Source: Rs1 sp038900335
Lineage (GTDB): Bacteria; Pseudomonadota; Gammaproteobacteria; Pseudomonadales; Balneatricaceae
DNA: 64,000 nucleotides
Direction: 5' to 3'
NCBI GenBank assembly: GCA_038900335.1
Contig: JBBMRB010000016.1
Span: forward strand, 30,953-94,952
Below, one piece after another: positions 9,453-18,108 of this stretch. The notes below the pieces were generated by a model. The model worked only from the letters and a program-made list of their open reading frames with translations, did no database searches and was not told the DNA's origin. The translations under genes and the position numbers were made by a program. Each line of letters begins with the position of its first letter. Positions within the stretch are counted from its first letter, which is position 1.

Positions 9453-11747
9453 ATGTTTAAGGTCTTACGCTTACTAGCACTTTGGGGCACGCTCTTATTA
9501 TTCATCATGTTCACTGGGCTGTGGCTGCTTGATAAATACTACCCGATGGTGCAACAGCAATCGTTTAGCACTGTGGTATTAGCAGATGATGGCGCTGTGC
9601 TGCGTGCTTTTAGCAATGAGCAACAGCAATGGCGCTACCCTGTTGACAATAAAGACGTCCCTGAAAACTACCTGACACTGTTATTGAACTACGAAGATCG
9701 TTGGTTTTACCAGCATATCGGCATCAATCCCTTTTCTATTATGCGCGCCGCTTGGCAAAATGTTAGCGAGCAGCGTATTGTCTCCGGCGGCTCAACACTA
9801 ACGATGCAAGTTGCCAGATTACTCGATCCACACGAGCGGAGTTTGAGCGGTAAACTGCAGCAAGTGTTAAGGGCTTTGCAATTAGAGTGGCACTTAACAA
9901 AAACAGAGATATTAAATTTATATTTAAATCTAGCGCCCTTTGGCGGCACTTTAATAGGTGTGCAAGCGGCGAGTCTGAGTTATTTCGATAAACCTTTGAG
10001 TGAGTTGAGTGATGCCGAGGCGGCGCTGTTAGCTGTATTGCCGCAAGCCCCCAGTCGCTGGCGGCCAGATAGACACCCAAAGCTCGCTAAAGCGGCACGC
10101 GATAAGGTATTAAAACGGATGCTGGCGCTCGATGTATGGTCGCAGGCAAGAGTGGAAGATGCCTTAAAAGAGCCTATCTTTTCTTTTGAAAAACAGACTC
10201 CAATGCACGCACCGCTGCTAGCGAGACGCTTGCGCAACGCATGTCAGGACTGTGAAAAAATAGCGACCTTTATCGATATCGGTATGCAGCGACAGTTATC
10301 AAGTTTAGTAAAAGATTATGCCTACACTATGCCCGCAGGTGTATCGATCGCACTAATGGTGATGGAGAATGACACAGGCAAGGTGAAAAGTTACATAGGC
10401 TCCGCTGATTTTTTGAATAACCAGCGCTTTGGCCATGTCGATATGATACAGGCCGTGCGCTCACCGGGCTCTACCCTCAAACCATTTTTATATGCCATGG
10501 CAATTGACCGGGGTATCGTGCACTCACAATCGTTACTGCAAGATACACCCAGATATAAACAGGCTTATCAGCCGCTCAATTTTAGTGGCGGTTTTAATGG
10601 TCCGATCAGTGTAACTCAAGCATTGCAGCGCTCATTAAACATTCCCGCGGTGCAGGTGCTAGAGGCGCTAGAACCCGCTTATTTTGCCGCTAAGCTAGAA
10701 TCCGCAGGGCTCGCACTTGAAGGCCCAGGTGCAAAGAAACCCAATATTTCGATGATACTGGGCGGTGTCGGCACGCGATTAGAGTCATTAGTCGGTGTTT
10801 ACTCAGCACTGGCTCGTTCAGGTATCACCATTAAGCCCAGGCTTACTAAAGATGACCCAGTGATTGAACGCTACCTATTATCAGAAGGAGCCGCTTGGAT
10901 AGGTTGGCGGATGTTGGCTATTAACCCCAGTAAAAATAGCCGTCATCATCGTATTAGTGATTATTGGCCGCTGGCTTGGAAAACCGGTACCAGCTATGGT
11001 TATCGCGAAGCTTGGGCGATGGGAGTGACCAAAAAGTGGAGCATTGGCGTCTGGGTTGGGCGCCCTGATGCTAGCTCATCCGCTGTTATCACAGGTCGCA
11101 CCAGTGCGGCGCCACTACTATTTAAAGTCTTTAAGGCGATCTCGAAAGATGACGGCATTGCCCGCCCAGGTAGTGTGAGCGAGCAAACAATATGCTGGCC
11201 GTTAGGCAATAGACTGGTTGCAGGCGTGGATCTGCTTGCGCAAAATTGCCAACAAAAACAGCAGGCATGGTTATTAAATGATACCGCGCCGCGGACTTTG
11301 TCACAGCAGCCGTTACTGAAAAAAGTATGGTATAACTCATTGGGCCAAAGAGCAGAGCCTAGTTGCGATAGCAGTGCGTTAACTGAGAAAGAGCTCGCGC
11401 TCTGGCCCATCGCGCTAGAACCTTGGGTGCAGGCAAAGCAGCGCAGAAACTGGTTGCTGGCTAATGTTAGCGAGCAGTGTCAGCAGTTAAATACCATAGA
11501 TCAGCCGATAGATATTACATCGGTTGCCGATGATAGCTTTTATCAGTTTGATCCTCGCAGCTTGAGCTTGCAATTGCATGCTCAAGGGGGGCAAGGTGAG
11601 CGATATTGGTATTTGAACGGCAGATATTTAGCGAAAAGCACGGTGCAAAACGCCACTAATTTTAGTATTAATAAGCGAGGGCGCTATCAATTATCGGTAG
11701 TGGATGAGCAAGGTAATACGGATTTAGTGACTTTTGAGGTTCAGTGA
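9453..11747 (+). CDS. pbpC: Penicillin-binding protein 1C (transglycosylase-transpeptidase)
   Basis: The 764-residue bifunctional peptidoglycan synthase has one N-terminal membrane anchor (residues 6-27), a GT51 glycosyltransferase domain (YEDRWFYQHIG and SGGSTLTMQVARLL) and a penicillin-binding transpeptidase domain with SPGSTLKPFLY (SxxK), SLN and KTGTS motifs. The last ~90 residues form the BiPBP_C beta domain typical of PBP1C (ends GRYQLSVVDEQGNTDLVTFEVQ). It sits right after the alpha-2-macroglobulin gene, the conserved pairing in proteobacteria, and is probably co-transcribed. The start ATG has only a weak ribosome site. Confidence 0.95.
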   Translation: MFKVLRLLALWGTLLLFIMFTGLWLLDKYYPMVQQQSFSTVVLADDGAVLRAFSNEQQQWRYPVDNKDVPENYLTLLLNYEDRWFYQHIGINPFSIMRAAWQNVSEQRIVSGGSTLTMQVARLLDPHERSLSGKLQQVLRALQLEWHLTKTEILNLYLNLAPFGGTLIGVQAASLSYFDKPLSELSDAEAALLAVLPQAPSRWRPDRHPKLAKAARDKVLKRMLALDVWSQARVEDALKEPIFSFEKQTPMHAPLLARRLRNACQDCEKIATFIDIGMQRQLSSLVKDYAYTMPAGVSIALMVMENDTGKVKSYIGSADFLNNQRFGHVDMIQAVRSPGSTLKPFLYAMAIDRGIVHSQSLLQDTPRYKQAYQPLNFSGGFNGPISVTQALQRSLNIPAVQVLEALEPAYFAAKLESAGLALEGPGAKKPNISMILGGVGTRLESLVGVYSALARSGITIKPRLTKDDPVIERYLLSEGAAWIGWRMLAINPSKNSRHHRISDYWPLAWKTGTSYGYREAWAMGVTKKWSIGVWVGRPDASSSAVITGRTSAAPLLFKVFKAISKDDGIARPGSVSEQTICWPLGNRLVAGVDLLAQNCQQKQQAWLLNDTAPRTLSQQPLLKKVWYNSLGQRAEPSCDSSALTEKELALWPIALEPWVQAKQRRNWLLANVSEQCQQLNTIDQPIDITSVADDSFYQFDPRSLSLQLHAQGGQGERYWYLNGRYLAKSTVQNATNFSINKRGRYQLSVVDEQGNTDLVTFEVQ

Positions 11748-11887
11748 ACTTTGAGGATAGCGAGAGTGCAGCCGCACTATTTATTATCAGCTCTGTGATT
11801 TTGTACGCTCTGATTATATAGAGCAGTGAATAACTGCAGATAATCTTTATAATAGATCTCTTGTTAGATTTCGAATTTAGGATAGCT

Positions 11888-12541
11888 ATGCTAAAAAAAG
11901 AACGTGCCGCTTATATTGATGAGCGCCTACAACAGCTTTATCCCAATCCTCCTATACCGCTAGATCACAAAGATCCGTATACGCTGTTGGTCGCGGTGTT
12001 GTTGTCTGCACAGTGCACAGATGCGCGGGTCAATACCGTGACTCCGGCGCTATTTGAGTTGGCCGATAATCCGTTTGATATGCAGCATATTGCAGTAGAG
12101 GAGATAAAGGCAGTGATTAGGCCGTGTGGTTTATCTCCGCAAAAATCATCGGCGATTAGTGTGCTCTCTAAAATGCTGGTTGAGAATCATCAAGGGCTGG
12201 TGCCTGATAATTTTGATGACTTGGAAAAACTGCCAGGTGTCGGTCATAAAACTGCATCGGTAGTAATGAGCCAAGCGTTTGATCACCCTGCATTTGCTGT
12301 CGATACTCATATTCATCGCCTAGCGCAGCGCTGGGGGTTAACGAAAGGCAAAAACGTTCAGCAAACTGAGGCTGATCTTAAAAAACTGTTCCCTAGAGAG
12401 CGTTGGGTAGATATTCATTTACAGATTATTTACTACGCTAGAGAGCACTGTCAGGCGCGCAGTTGCTTTGGTTTGGAGTGTGAAATTTGTCGCACTTGTT
12501 ATCCAAACAGAAAAAACCAAAAGATAGTATTGAAACCGTAA
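11888..12541 (+). CDS. nth: Endonuclease III (DNA glycosylase/AP lyase)
   Basis: This 217-residue HhH-GPD enzyme removes oxidised pyrimidines from DNA. It shows LLVAVLLSAQCTDARVN, the helix-hairpin-helix LEKLPGVGHKTASVV with the catalytic Lys, and AVDTHIHRLAQRWGL with the catalytic Asp. The ATG at 11888 is chosen because AGGA lies 5 nt upstream; an upstream TTG adds nine residues. The C-terminal Cys spacing (C-X4-C-X4-C-X2-C-X2-C) differs from the usual C-X6-C-X2-C-X5-C iron-sulfur loop of E. coli Nth and looks closer to the variant bacterial forms with an EHCPARG-like tail. Confidence 0.93.
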   Translation: MLKKERAAYIDERLQQLYPNPPIPLDHKDPYTLLVAVLLSAQCTDARVNTVTPALFELADNPFDMQHIAVEEIKAVIRPCGLSPQKSSAISVLSKMLVENHQGLVPDNFDDLEKLPGVGHKTASVVMSQAFDHPAFAVDTHIHRLAQRWGLTKGKNVQQTEADLKKLFPRERWVDIHLQIIYYAREHCQARSCFGLECEICRTCYPNRKNQKIVLKP

Positions 12542-12609
12542 AGTGATGACCGCTGCTGACTAGTGACATAGTTAGCGGCGATACCTTACAGCGACTTAGT
12601 TGACGTTAA

Positions 12610-13839
12610 CTATGCTTTGTTGCTCTTATCTACTAGCATTTGATGAAAACCATCGAATATTTTTTGCATCGCCGGCTTTTTATAAGGGAACAGCTTCTCG
12701 CAGTCCATCGCGTGCACATTGAGGGCAGCGCAGGCTTCAAATATCAGTAAATTACCATCTTTAGACTCCGCGCAATCAATGCCAAAGTAATCTAAGCCAA
12801 CACTATCAGTTAATGTTTTAAATGCCGCTTGGTGCTTTTTAGCGAACCCTTGCTCAAAATTGGCCATCGCTTGTGCTTCCGCTTCGCGGTGCTGTGCATT
12901 TTGCAGCATATCGGTATTGAGATAGTGAATCATCCAGTGTTCTGAAATCGCCATATGAGCAATATAGGGGGCTCCATCGATTAGCATAATACGATATTTT
13001 TTATAGCGGCCATCAGCGCTACGATAATCAATAAACGGCGCAATAAAAAACATAGTGGAATCACACTGTGCTAAGTAGTTATGCAGCTCTTGTAAATTAT
13101 CTACTTTAGCCAGATTGGTACCGGCATGTGAATCGATAGGTCTAATAATGATAGGGAATTTAGTGTTGCCAATAACCGTTGAATTAAGTGCTTGCTCAGA
13201 GCTTAATGATAATAGATGTTCTCTGCTTGTTCTATCAGTGACAGGTATGTCTAGCCCTGCAATATTTTGTAATTTATAGCTGATAGCGTCTCTACTGAGC
13301 GGAATAATATTGGCAGGTGGGTTTAATAACACACTCTTGAGCTTAGGGATGAGCTTTGCAGCATGGTGTAAACTGGCTAGGTTTCTGTCTAATTCACTGA
13401 TCGCAACAATAGCAATGTCGTACTCTGCAATGTTATCAGGCACGGCTAAATCAGTGCCTACGTATAAAATTTGCATGCTAAAGCCCGCACCTTGTGCAAG
13501 GAACTCAAGTGGCGTGTTGGTCATCAAATCGCCTGCGGCAAAAATAGCTAACAACTTGATCTCTGATTTTTTCACAGGCGGGTGAAGGTGAAATAATTGC
13601 TGCTGCTTTAACGCTTGTGACTGTAGTTCAATGCCGGTCTCTTTAAATCCTTGCAGTTGTAATAAAGTAGATAGATCTAGCAGGGCATTATCATCCCCTT
13701 GCTGTGCTCTGTCTATCAGCATTGAGCCGGTATCAGTTAGGTCTTCGCCTTGAAATACCTGAGTCATTAGCTGCGCTAAGCCGATTAAGCCGTGGCTGTC
13801 ATTTGGATTAGCTATTACTGGCGCTGAAGGTACATGCAT
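12610..13839 (-). CDS. ATP-grasp domain protein of unknown function
   Basis: The 409-residue protein begins with about 90 residues resembling a helical repeat (Sel1/TPR-like: GLIGLAQLM, ALLDLSTLLQLQGF). A Rossmann-like segment follows (IKLLAIFAAGDLM, residues ~95-200), then an ATP-grasp fold: FPIIIRPIDSHAGTNLAKV for nucleotide binding and FGIDCAESKDGNLLIFEACAALN for the metal-binding end. ATP-grasp enzymes join a carboxylate to an amine or thiol via acyl phosphate, so a peptide- or amino-acid-ligase role is possible, but I cannot name the substrate. Two tandem in-frame starts are not an issue; the first ATG is used. It is convergent with nth. Confidence 0.7.
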   Translation of the reverse strand: MHVPSAPVIANPNDSHGLIGLAQLMTQVFQGEDLTDTGSMLIDRAQQGDDNALLDLSTLLQLQGFKETGIELQSQALKQQQLFHLHPPVKKSEIKLLAIFAAGDLMTNTPLEFLAQGAGFSMQILYVGTDLAVPDNIAEYDIAIVAISELDRNLASLHHAAKLIPKLKSVLLNPPANIIPLSRDAISYKLQNIAGLDIPVTDRTSREHLLSLSSEQALNSTVIGNTKFPIIIRPIDSHAGTNLAKVDNLQELHNYLAQCDSTMFFIAPFIDYRSADGRYKKYRIMLIDGAPYIAHMAISEHWMIHYLNTDMLQNAQHREAEAQAMANFEQGFAKKHQAAFKTLTDSVGLDYFGIDCAESKDGNLLIFEACAALNVHAMDCEKLFPYKKPAMQKIFDGFHQMLVDKSNKA

Positions 13840-14063
13840 TGAGCATCCTTAAATAAACGTAAAGAGGTTAAAATAGCAATTACTAGGCCAGTTGTCGATT
13901 CTCAGCCAATGTTGATGATATAGAGTGTTTATCACAATAAAATTCAGTTATTAGCAGTCATTGCGGGTGATTTGTCATAAAAAACCTATGCTAGCTCAGA
14001 AGAGGAGGCAAAGGCTCTCCTTTTATAGTTAGTAGGCGGCAAGATAGTGGCTGTTGCGGATGA

Positions 14064-15098
14064 TTAAGCTAACAGTAAATCGGGGTGTTTCTTTAAGTAT
14101 GCGCGCAATTGATGATAGGTTAGCCCCAATGCTTGTGCTGTTTTCTTTTGATGGTAGTGATTGGCAGCGAGGTGCTGGCTAATAAGATCAAATTCTACTG
14201 TTTTTAAGTGCTGTTTAAGGTTGATGCTAGTGTTAGTAATGCACGGCGTGCTCAGCTCTTTCGTTGTCCCTGAGGCCGTTGTTGTGTTAGTGCTTAAATC
14301 AGAGGCTGCAATACTTGATAAATTATCCCAAGGTGTTGAAAAAGGATCAAACACAATGTGCTCAAGTAGGGCATTGGCATCTTGATGGCGATAGACGCTG
14401 CGCTGGACCACATTTTTAAGTTCGCGAATATTACCAGGCCACTGATAGCTTTGTAGCTCGCTAATTGCACTATGGCTAAAGCCCATAAAAGCCTCTCGCC
14501 TGAGCTCTGTGCTCATCGACATCGCAAAATATTCAGCAAGGATCACAATGTCTTCTTGGCGATAGCGTAAAGGTGGCAAGTTGACAACATCAAACGCTAG
14601 GCGATCGAGTAAGTCTGCTCTAAAGGTGCCCTGTTTAGCCATTTCAATTAAGTTGGCGTTAGTTGCAGCGACGACTCTAACATCGCATTGGATTGCCTGC
14701 TGACCGCCTAGGCGTTCAAACTCACCATATTCAATGACCCTTAATAATTTTTCTTGAACCTGTACCGAGACGGTGCCCAGTTCATCTAAAAACAAAGTGC
14801 CTTCATTGGCGCGTTCAAAAAAGCCTTTGCTGGTTTTTATCGCACCGGTAAAAGCACCTGCTTCGTGGCCAAATAAGGTCGACTCTAATAAGTTATCGCT
14901 CAGCGCAGCACAGTTAATTTTTAACAATGGTTTTTGCCAGCGCGATGATAAAAAGTGTAGGCGTTCAGCGATCAGCTCTTTACCGGTGCCACGCTCACCA
15001 CAGATCAGCACCGGTTTGTTAAGCGCGGCTACTAGGCTTAATTGCTCCAGTGCTTGTGTGTGTAAGTTGGACTCGCCAAGAATAATTTGTTTTTCCAT
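14064..15098 (-). CDS. pspF: Psp operon transcriptional activator PspF
   Basis: A 344-residue sigma-54 activator with no N-terminal receiver: the AAA+ domain starts almost at once (Walker A GERGTGKE at 34-41, GAFTGA loop at 81-86, LFLDELG Walker B). A Fis-type helix-turn-helix lies at the C-terminus (HYHQKKTAQALGLTYHQLRAYLKKH). The missing receiver is diagnostic of PspF, which is held inactive by PspA and freed on envelope stress. It is divergent from pspABC, across a 210-bp spacer that contains a sigma-54 promoter. The ~60-residue linker before the HTH is longer and more Thr/Ser-rich than in E. coli. Confidence 0.95.
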   Translation of the reverse strand: MEKQIILGESNLHTQALEQLSLVAALNKPVLICGERGTGKELIAERLHFLSSRWQKPLLKINCAALSDNLLESTLFGHEAGAFTGAIKTSKGFFERANEGTLFLDELGTVSVQVQEKLLRVIEYGEFERLGGQQAIQCDVRVVAATNANLIEMAKQGTFRADLLDRLAFDVVNLPPLRYRQEDIVILAEYFAMSMSTELRREAFMGFSHSAISELQSYQWPGNIRELKNVVQRSVYRHQDANALLEHIVFDPFSTPWDNLSSIAASDLSTNTTTASGTTKELSTPCITNTSINLKQHLKTVEFDLISQHLAANHYHQKKTAQALGLTYHQLRAYLKKHPDLLLA

Positions 15099-15227
15099 TG
15101 ATGTATTTAACTATAATTTAGTCAAATAAACCAATAATAAGTCAATTATTAATTTATGTGATGTTGTGAGTCTTGCTGCTTTTTTGTAACTTGTTATTTT
15201 GTAAGTAATTTAATTTTTATTAAAAAC

Positions 15228-15243
15228 TGGCACGTTGCTCGCT
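15228..15243 (+). promoter_or_regulatory. Sigma-54 promoter of pspABC
   Basis: TGGCACG and TCGCT elements have GG and GC separated by exactly 10 bp, one base off the sigma-54 consensus (TTGC to TCGC). It lies 66 bp before the pspA start and faces away from pspF. The A+T-rich stretch upstream would suit IHF and PspF binding. Confidence 0.85.
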
Positions 15244-15308
15244 ATAGATATAAATATAAATAAGTAATTAATATTACGTGTCACAATTAGATAAGGAAGG
15301 GAAAAATC

Positions 15309-15971
15309 ATGGGTATATTTTCACGTTTTCAAGACATTGTTAATGCCAACATCACATCATTACTCGATCGCGCTGAAGATCCTAAAAAAATGATTCGCTT
15401 GATGATTCAAGAAATGGAGGACACCTTAGTTGAAGTCAGAACCAGCTCTGCAAAAATTATCGCAGATAAAAAAGAGCTACAGCGTAGAGTGCAGGCACTA
15501 AAATCTGAAGCGGCTAATTGGTTGCAAAAAACTGAATTAGCGATCAGTAAAGGCCGTGAAGATTTGGCTAAGGGCGCGCTAGTAGAAAAACGCCGCGCCG
15601 AGGAAGCAGTAAAGGCGGGTGAGGAAGAGCTCGCCTTTATAGAAGAGCAAATTAATCTACTTAGCGGTGAGATAGCTCAGCTACAATCTAAGTTAGATGC
15701 CGCGAGAGCAAAACAGAAAGAATTGCTAGTGCGTGAACAAACAGGGCGCTCACGTCTAGAGGTGCGCAAACGTACTAACCGTGAGACACTTAATAAAGCA
15801 TTTGATAAGTTTGAGCAGTATGAGCAGCGTTTAGAAGAGCTTGAAGCCGAAGTTGATTCTTACGATCTAGGCAAGGGCAATCAGACGCTATCACAAGAAA
15901 TTGATGGTTTAGCGGTTAACGATGATATTGAGCGTGAATTGGCTGAGCTTAAATCGAAAATGAAAAAATAG
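15309..15971 (+). CDS. pspA: Phage shock protein A
   Basis: The 220-residue PspA/IM30 protein is an almost uninterrupted alpha-helical coiled coil. It begins with the amphipathic membrane-binding helix MGIFSRFQDIVNANI and continues with LLDRAEDPKKMIRLMIQEME, both strongly conserved. PspA inhibits PspF in resting cells and oligomerises on damaged inner membrane during stress. The start is fixed by AAGGAAGGG just upstream. pspB follows after 12 bp and pspC after it, with sigma-54 control from 15228. Confidence 0.97.
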   Translation: MGIFSRFQDIVNANITSLLDRAEDPKKMIRLMIQEMEDTLVEVRTSSAKIIADKKELQRRVQALKSEAANWLQKTELAISKGREDLAKGALVEKRRAEEAVKAGEEELAFIEEQINLLSGEIAQLQSKLDAARAKQKELLVREQTGRSRLEVRKRTNRETLNKAFDKFEQYEQRLEELEAEVDSYDLGKGNQTLSQEIDGLAVNDDIERELAELKSKMKK

Positions 15972-15983
15972 CAGGAGATTACG

Positions 15984-16220
15984 ATGTCGGGAATGTTATT
16001 TATTTTTATACCTACAGTTGTGTTTTTATCGATCGTTGCACCGATTTGGTTAATTTTACACTACTGGAGTAAAAGTAAAGAAAAGAAAGGATTATCGGAG
16101 CAGGATCAACATATGGTAGAGGACATCGGGCAAACCATTGATACCTTAACAACACGTATTTCTCATCTAGAGGCGATTCTAGATGAGAAACACCAGGGCT
16201 GGCGCAATCACAACCACTAA
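15984..16220 (+). CDS. pspB: Phage shock protein B
   Basis: A 78-residue membrane protein with one N-terminal transmembrane segment (residues 3-27, FIFIPTVVFLSIVAPIWLILHYW) and a cytoplasmic coiled-coil tail (IDTLTTRISHLEAILDE). Length and layout match PspB, which with PspC senses envelope stress and draws PspA off PspF. A good AGGAG site precedes the ATG. It sits between pspA and pspC in the normal order. Confidence 0.95.
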   Translation: MSGMLFIFIPTVVFLSIVAPIWLILHYWSKSKEKKGLSEQDQHMVEDIGQTIDTLTTRISHLEAILDEKHQGWRNHNH

Positions 16221-16261
16221 TAAATATTAACGCAGTGGTTGAAATATTAAGGAGAAGGCAT

Positions 16262-16720
16262 ATGAAGTGTAGTTATAATCAACGCGATCCAAGTAAACCA
16301 AATAAGCACAATGGTTATCTTCGCAATTTATATCGCAATTCTGAAAATGGTAAAATAGCAGGTGTGTGTGCGGGTTTTGCCGATTATTTTGACGTACCTG
16401 ATTGGCTGGCAAGATTAGTATTTATCAGTATTGTGATATTTACCTTCCAGTTGGCGTTAATTGGTTATGTTATCGCGATTTTTATGATGGCTAAACGCCC
16501 GCAAACCTTGCAAAATGGGCATCGCAGTGCAGGTGATAACAATCGCTATAGCGCAGGAGTTCAGCGTGAGCGTAAAGTATTTAATTATGCCAAATCTGCC
16601 AGCAGTCGTTTAGAAGATATCAGCGACAGATTAAAGCGCTTAGATAAGCAGGTAGGCGTGATGGAAAGTTATGTAACGTCTAACAAATATCAAACGAACA
16701 GCGAAATCAATAAACTTTAA
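16262..16720 (+). CDS. pspC: Phage shock protein C
   Basis: A 152-residue PspC: a PspC domain with one main membrane segment (NGKIAGVCAGFADYFDVPDW, then LVFISIVIFTFQLALIGYVIAIF). A cytoplasmic or periplasmic helical tail follows, ending in a leucine-zipper-like stretch (LEDISDRLKRLDKQVGVMES). The ATG at 16262 follows AAGGAG; the upstream in-frame ATG at 16235 would overlap that ribosome site. pspD is not present next to it. A perfect-looking hairpin lies in the 50 bp before the next gene. Confidence 0.94.
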   Translation: MKCSYNQRDPSKPNKHNGYLRNLYRNSENGKIAGVCAGFADYFDVPDWLARLVFISIVIFTFQLALIGYVIAIFMMAKRPQTLQNGHRSAGDNNRYSAGVQRERKVFNYAKSASSRLEDISDRLKRLDKQVGVMESYVTSNKYQTNSEINKL

Positions 16721-16723
16721 ATT

Positions 16724-16744
16724 GGCAGTGATAAAATCACTGTC
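16724..16744 (+). terminator. Hairpin after pspC
   Basis: A 9-bp stem (GGCAGTGAT with ATCACTGTC, one G-U pair) closes a 3-nt loop just past the pspC stop. There is no T run, so it may be an attenuator or mRNA-stabilising hairpin between the psp genes and the fRMsr gene. Confidence 0.45.
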
Positions 16745-16769
16745 ATCGTAACTAAGAGACTAAAATACA

Positions 16770-17255
16770 GTGCAAATAGATAACACCAGCAAGATTGCAG
16801 ATTACCAATTACTGGTAAAACAAGCACAGGCTTTGTTGAGTAGTGAAACAGATTATATCGCCAATGCTGCCAATTTAAGTGCGCTGATTTTTAACCAGTT
16901 GAGCGAGTTGAATTGGGCAGGCTTTTACTTTGTTAGAAACGAAGAATTAGTACTAGGGCCGTTTCAAGGGCAAGTTGCCTGTGTAAGAATTGCGTTAGGT
17001 AAAGGTGTTTGCGGCACCGCAGCTGCAACTAATCAAGTGCAACGTATTGCTGATGTTCATCAATTTGATGGTCATATCGCCTGTGATGCCGCCTCTAACT
17101 CTGAAATCGTATTACCGTTAATGAGTCAGGGTAAAGTGGTGGCGGTGCTTGATATTGATAGCCCAATTATTGACAGGTTCGATGAAATTGATCAGCAGTT
17201 CTTACTCGAAATTGCACAGCTGTATTGCCTGCATTCAAATTTAGACGAGCTATAG
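16770..17255 (+). CDS. msrC: Free methionine-(R)-sulfoxide reductase (GAF domain)
   Basis: A 161-residue single-GAF-domain protein of the fRMsr family, which reduces free methionine-R-sulfoxide in the cytoplasm. The three redox cysteines are present at residues 71, 81 and 105 (ACVRI, GVCG, HIACD), with the same 10- and 24-residue spacing as the E. coli catalytic Cys 84, 94 and 118. The start is a GTG with a weak ribosome site. It lies between pspC and yacL on the same strand with short gaps, so it may be read with them under stress. Confidence 0.93.
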   Translation: MQIDNTSKIADYQLLVKQAQALLSSETDYIANAANLSALIFNQLSELNWAGFYFVRNEELVLGPFQGQVACVRIALGKGVCGTAAATNQVQRIADVHQFDGHIACDAASNSEIVLPLMSQGKVVAVLDIDSPIIDRFDEIDQQFLLEIAQLYCLHSNLDEL

Positions 17256-17264
17256 AGAGCTACT

Positions 17265-17687
17265 GTGGAATATAGTTTTTCAAGAAATGATATCGATCGT
17301 GCACAAGCGCAGCTCAATATGGAGGCTGAAGCCTTTGGGCATTGGCTGAGCATTGAAATGAGCAGCCATAGTGAAGTGCAATTGCAGAAAATAGTGGTGG
17401 CTATTGAGCAGCTACACAGCAGGCAGTTATATGAATATGAGCATGCTGGTCGCGAATTTCATCTAACCCTCAATAGAGAGGGGGCAAGTGTCAGCGCCAA
17501 TAATTTGTTAGATGATAGCTTTGATTTACCAGCATATAGTGAATCTGATGACGAGCTAGCAGAACAGTTTGATGACCAGCAAGATGACGAGCTAAGCGAT
17601 GTGCACAGTGGTTTAGTGGCTCATTGTGGGCTTGAAGATTTTCAATTATTGATTGTCGCCTGGATAGCCTTTGTGCAAGACGCTTAA
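17265..17687 (+). CDS. yacL: YacL family protein (UPF0231)
   Basis: The 140-residue protein matches the UPF0231/YacL family at both ends: MEYSFSRN at the start (E. coli MDYEFLRD) and CGLEDFQLLIVAWIAFVQ at the end (E. coli CGVEDFLQVVAAYRNFVQ). An acidic insert (DDELAEQFDDQQDDEL) sits between them and makes it ~20 residues longer than E. coli YacL. The function of the family is unknown. It starts with GTG only 9 bp after the fRMsr stop, so the two are likely co-translated. Confidence 0.85.
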   Translation: MEYSFSRNDIDRAQAQLNMEAEAFGHWLSIEMSSHSEVQLQKIVVAIEQLHSRQLYEYEHAGREFHLTLNREGASVSANNLLDDSFDLPAYSESDDELAEQFDDQQDDELSDVHSGLVAHCGLEDFQLLIVAWIAFVQDA

Positions 17688-17728
17688 TGGTTTATCGCGC
17701 TTCATTGATCTAGTGAATAAGGAGAAAT

Positions 17729-17887
17729 ATGATGGCCTACAGTGCAGCAGAGCAGCGTGAATCGCAAAAAAGTGAAAAAACCAGAGGCCGTTTAATACAG
17801 CCACTATTGTTTATCGTACTGTTTATATTTGGCTCGATATTAGAGCTAAATTACTGGCAGGAGATACTGGCTAAATTTTTACCCTAG
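17729..17887 (+). CDS. 52-residue single-span membrane peptide
   Basis: A short reading frame with a strong ribosome site (AAGGAG, 4-5 nt before ATG ATG). The product has a charged N-terminal half (AEQRESQKSEKTRGR), one membrane helix (PLLFIVLFIFGSILEL) and a short tail NYWQEILAKFLP. It lies 41 bp after yacL on the same strand and before a long hairpin, so it is probably the last gene of the pspABC-msrC-yacL series. I do not recognise a family. Confidence 0.65.
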   Translation: MMAYSAAEQRESQKSEKTRGRLIQPLLFIVLFIFGSILELNYWQEILAKFLP

Positions 17888-17889
17888 AG

Positions 17890-17920
17890 AGCTTTACTGA
17901 TCTACGCTATCAGTAAAGCT
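17890..17920 (+). terminator. Perfect 12-bp hairpin ending the psp-yacL region
   Basis: AGCTTTACTGAT and ATCAGTAAAGCT arms flank a 7-nt loop immediately after the stop of the small membrane peptide. The T run that would make it a classical terminator is missing on the right. Confidence 0.55.
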
Positions 17921-18108
17921 TGGTTACCCTACTATTACTGTTAAGATCCCCTATCCTATTCCTAGTCTCTCATGTTTTTTGCTGCTGATGCTATACGTCA
18001 AAATAAAATTAGCATAGAGTACAACTTCAAAATTGCTATCATTTATCAGCAGTGCCGGTTTTTAACTGTTTGCATTAGCACACTCATATCGTTACATAAG
18101 GAATAAGT

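Noticed and set aside
12541..12609. Terminator between convergent nth and the ATP-grasp gene
   Set aside because: Only a short, interrupted CCGCT/AGCGG pairing without a T run is seen.
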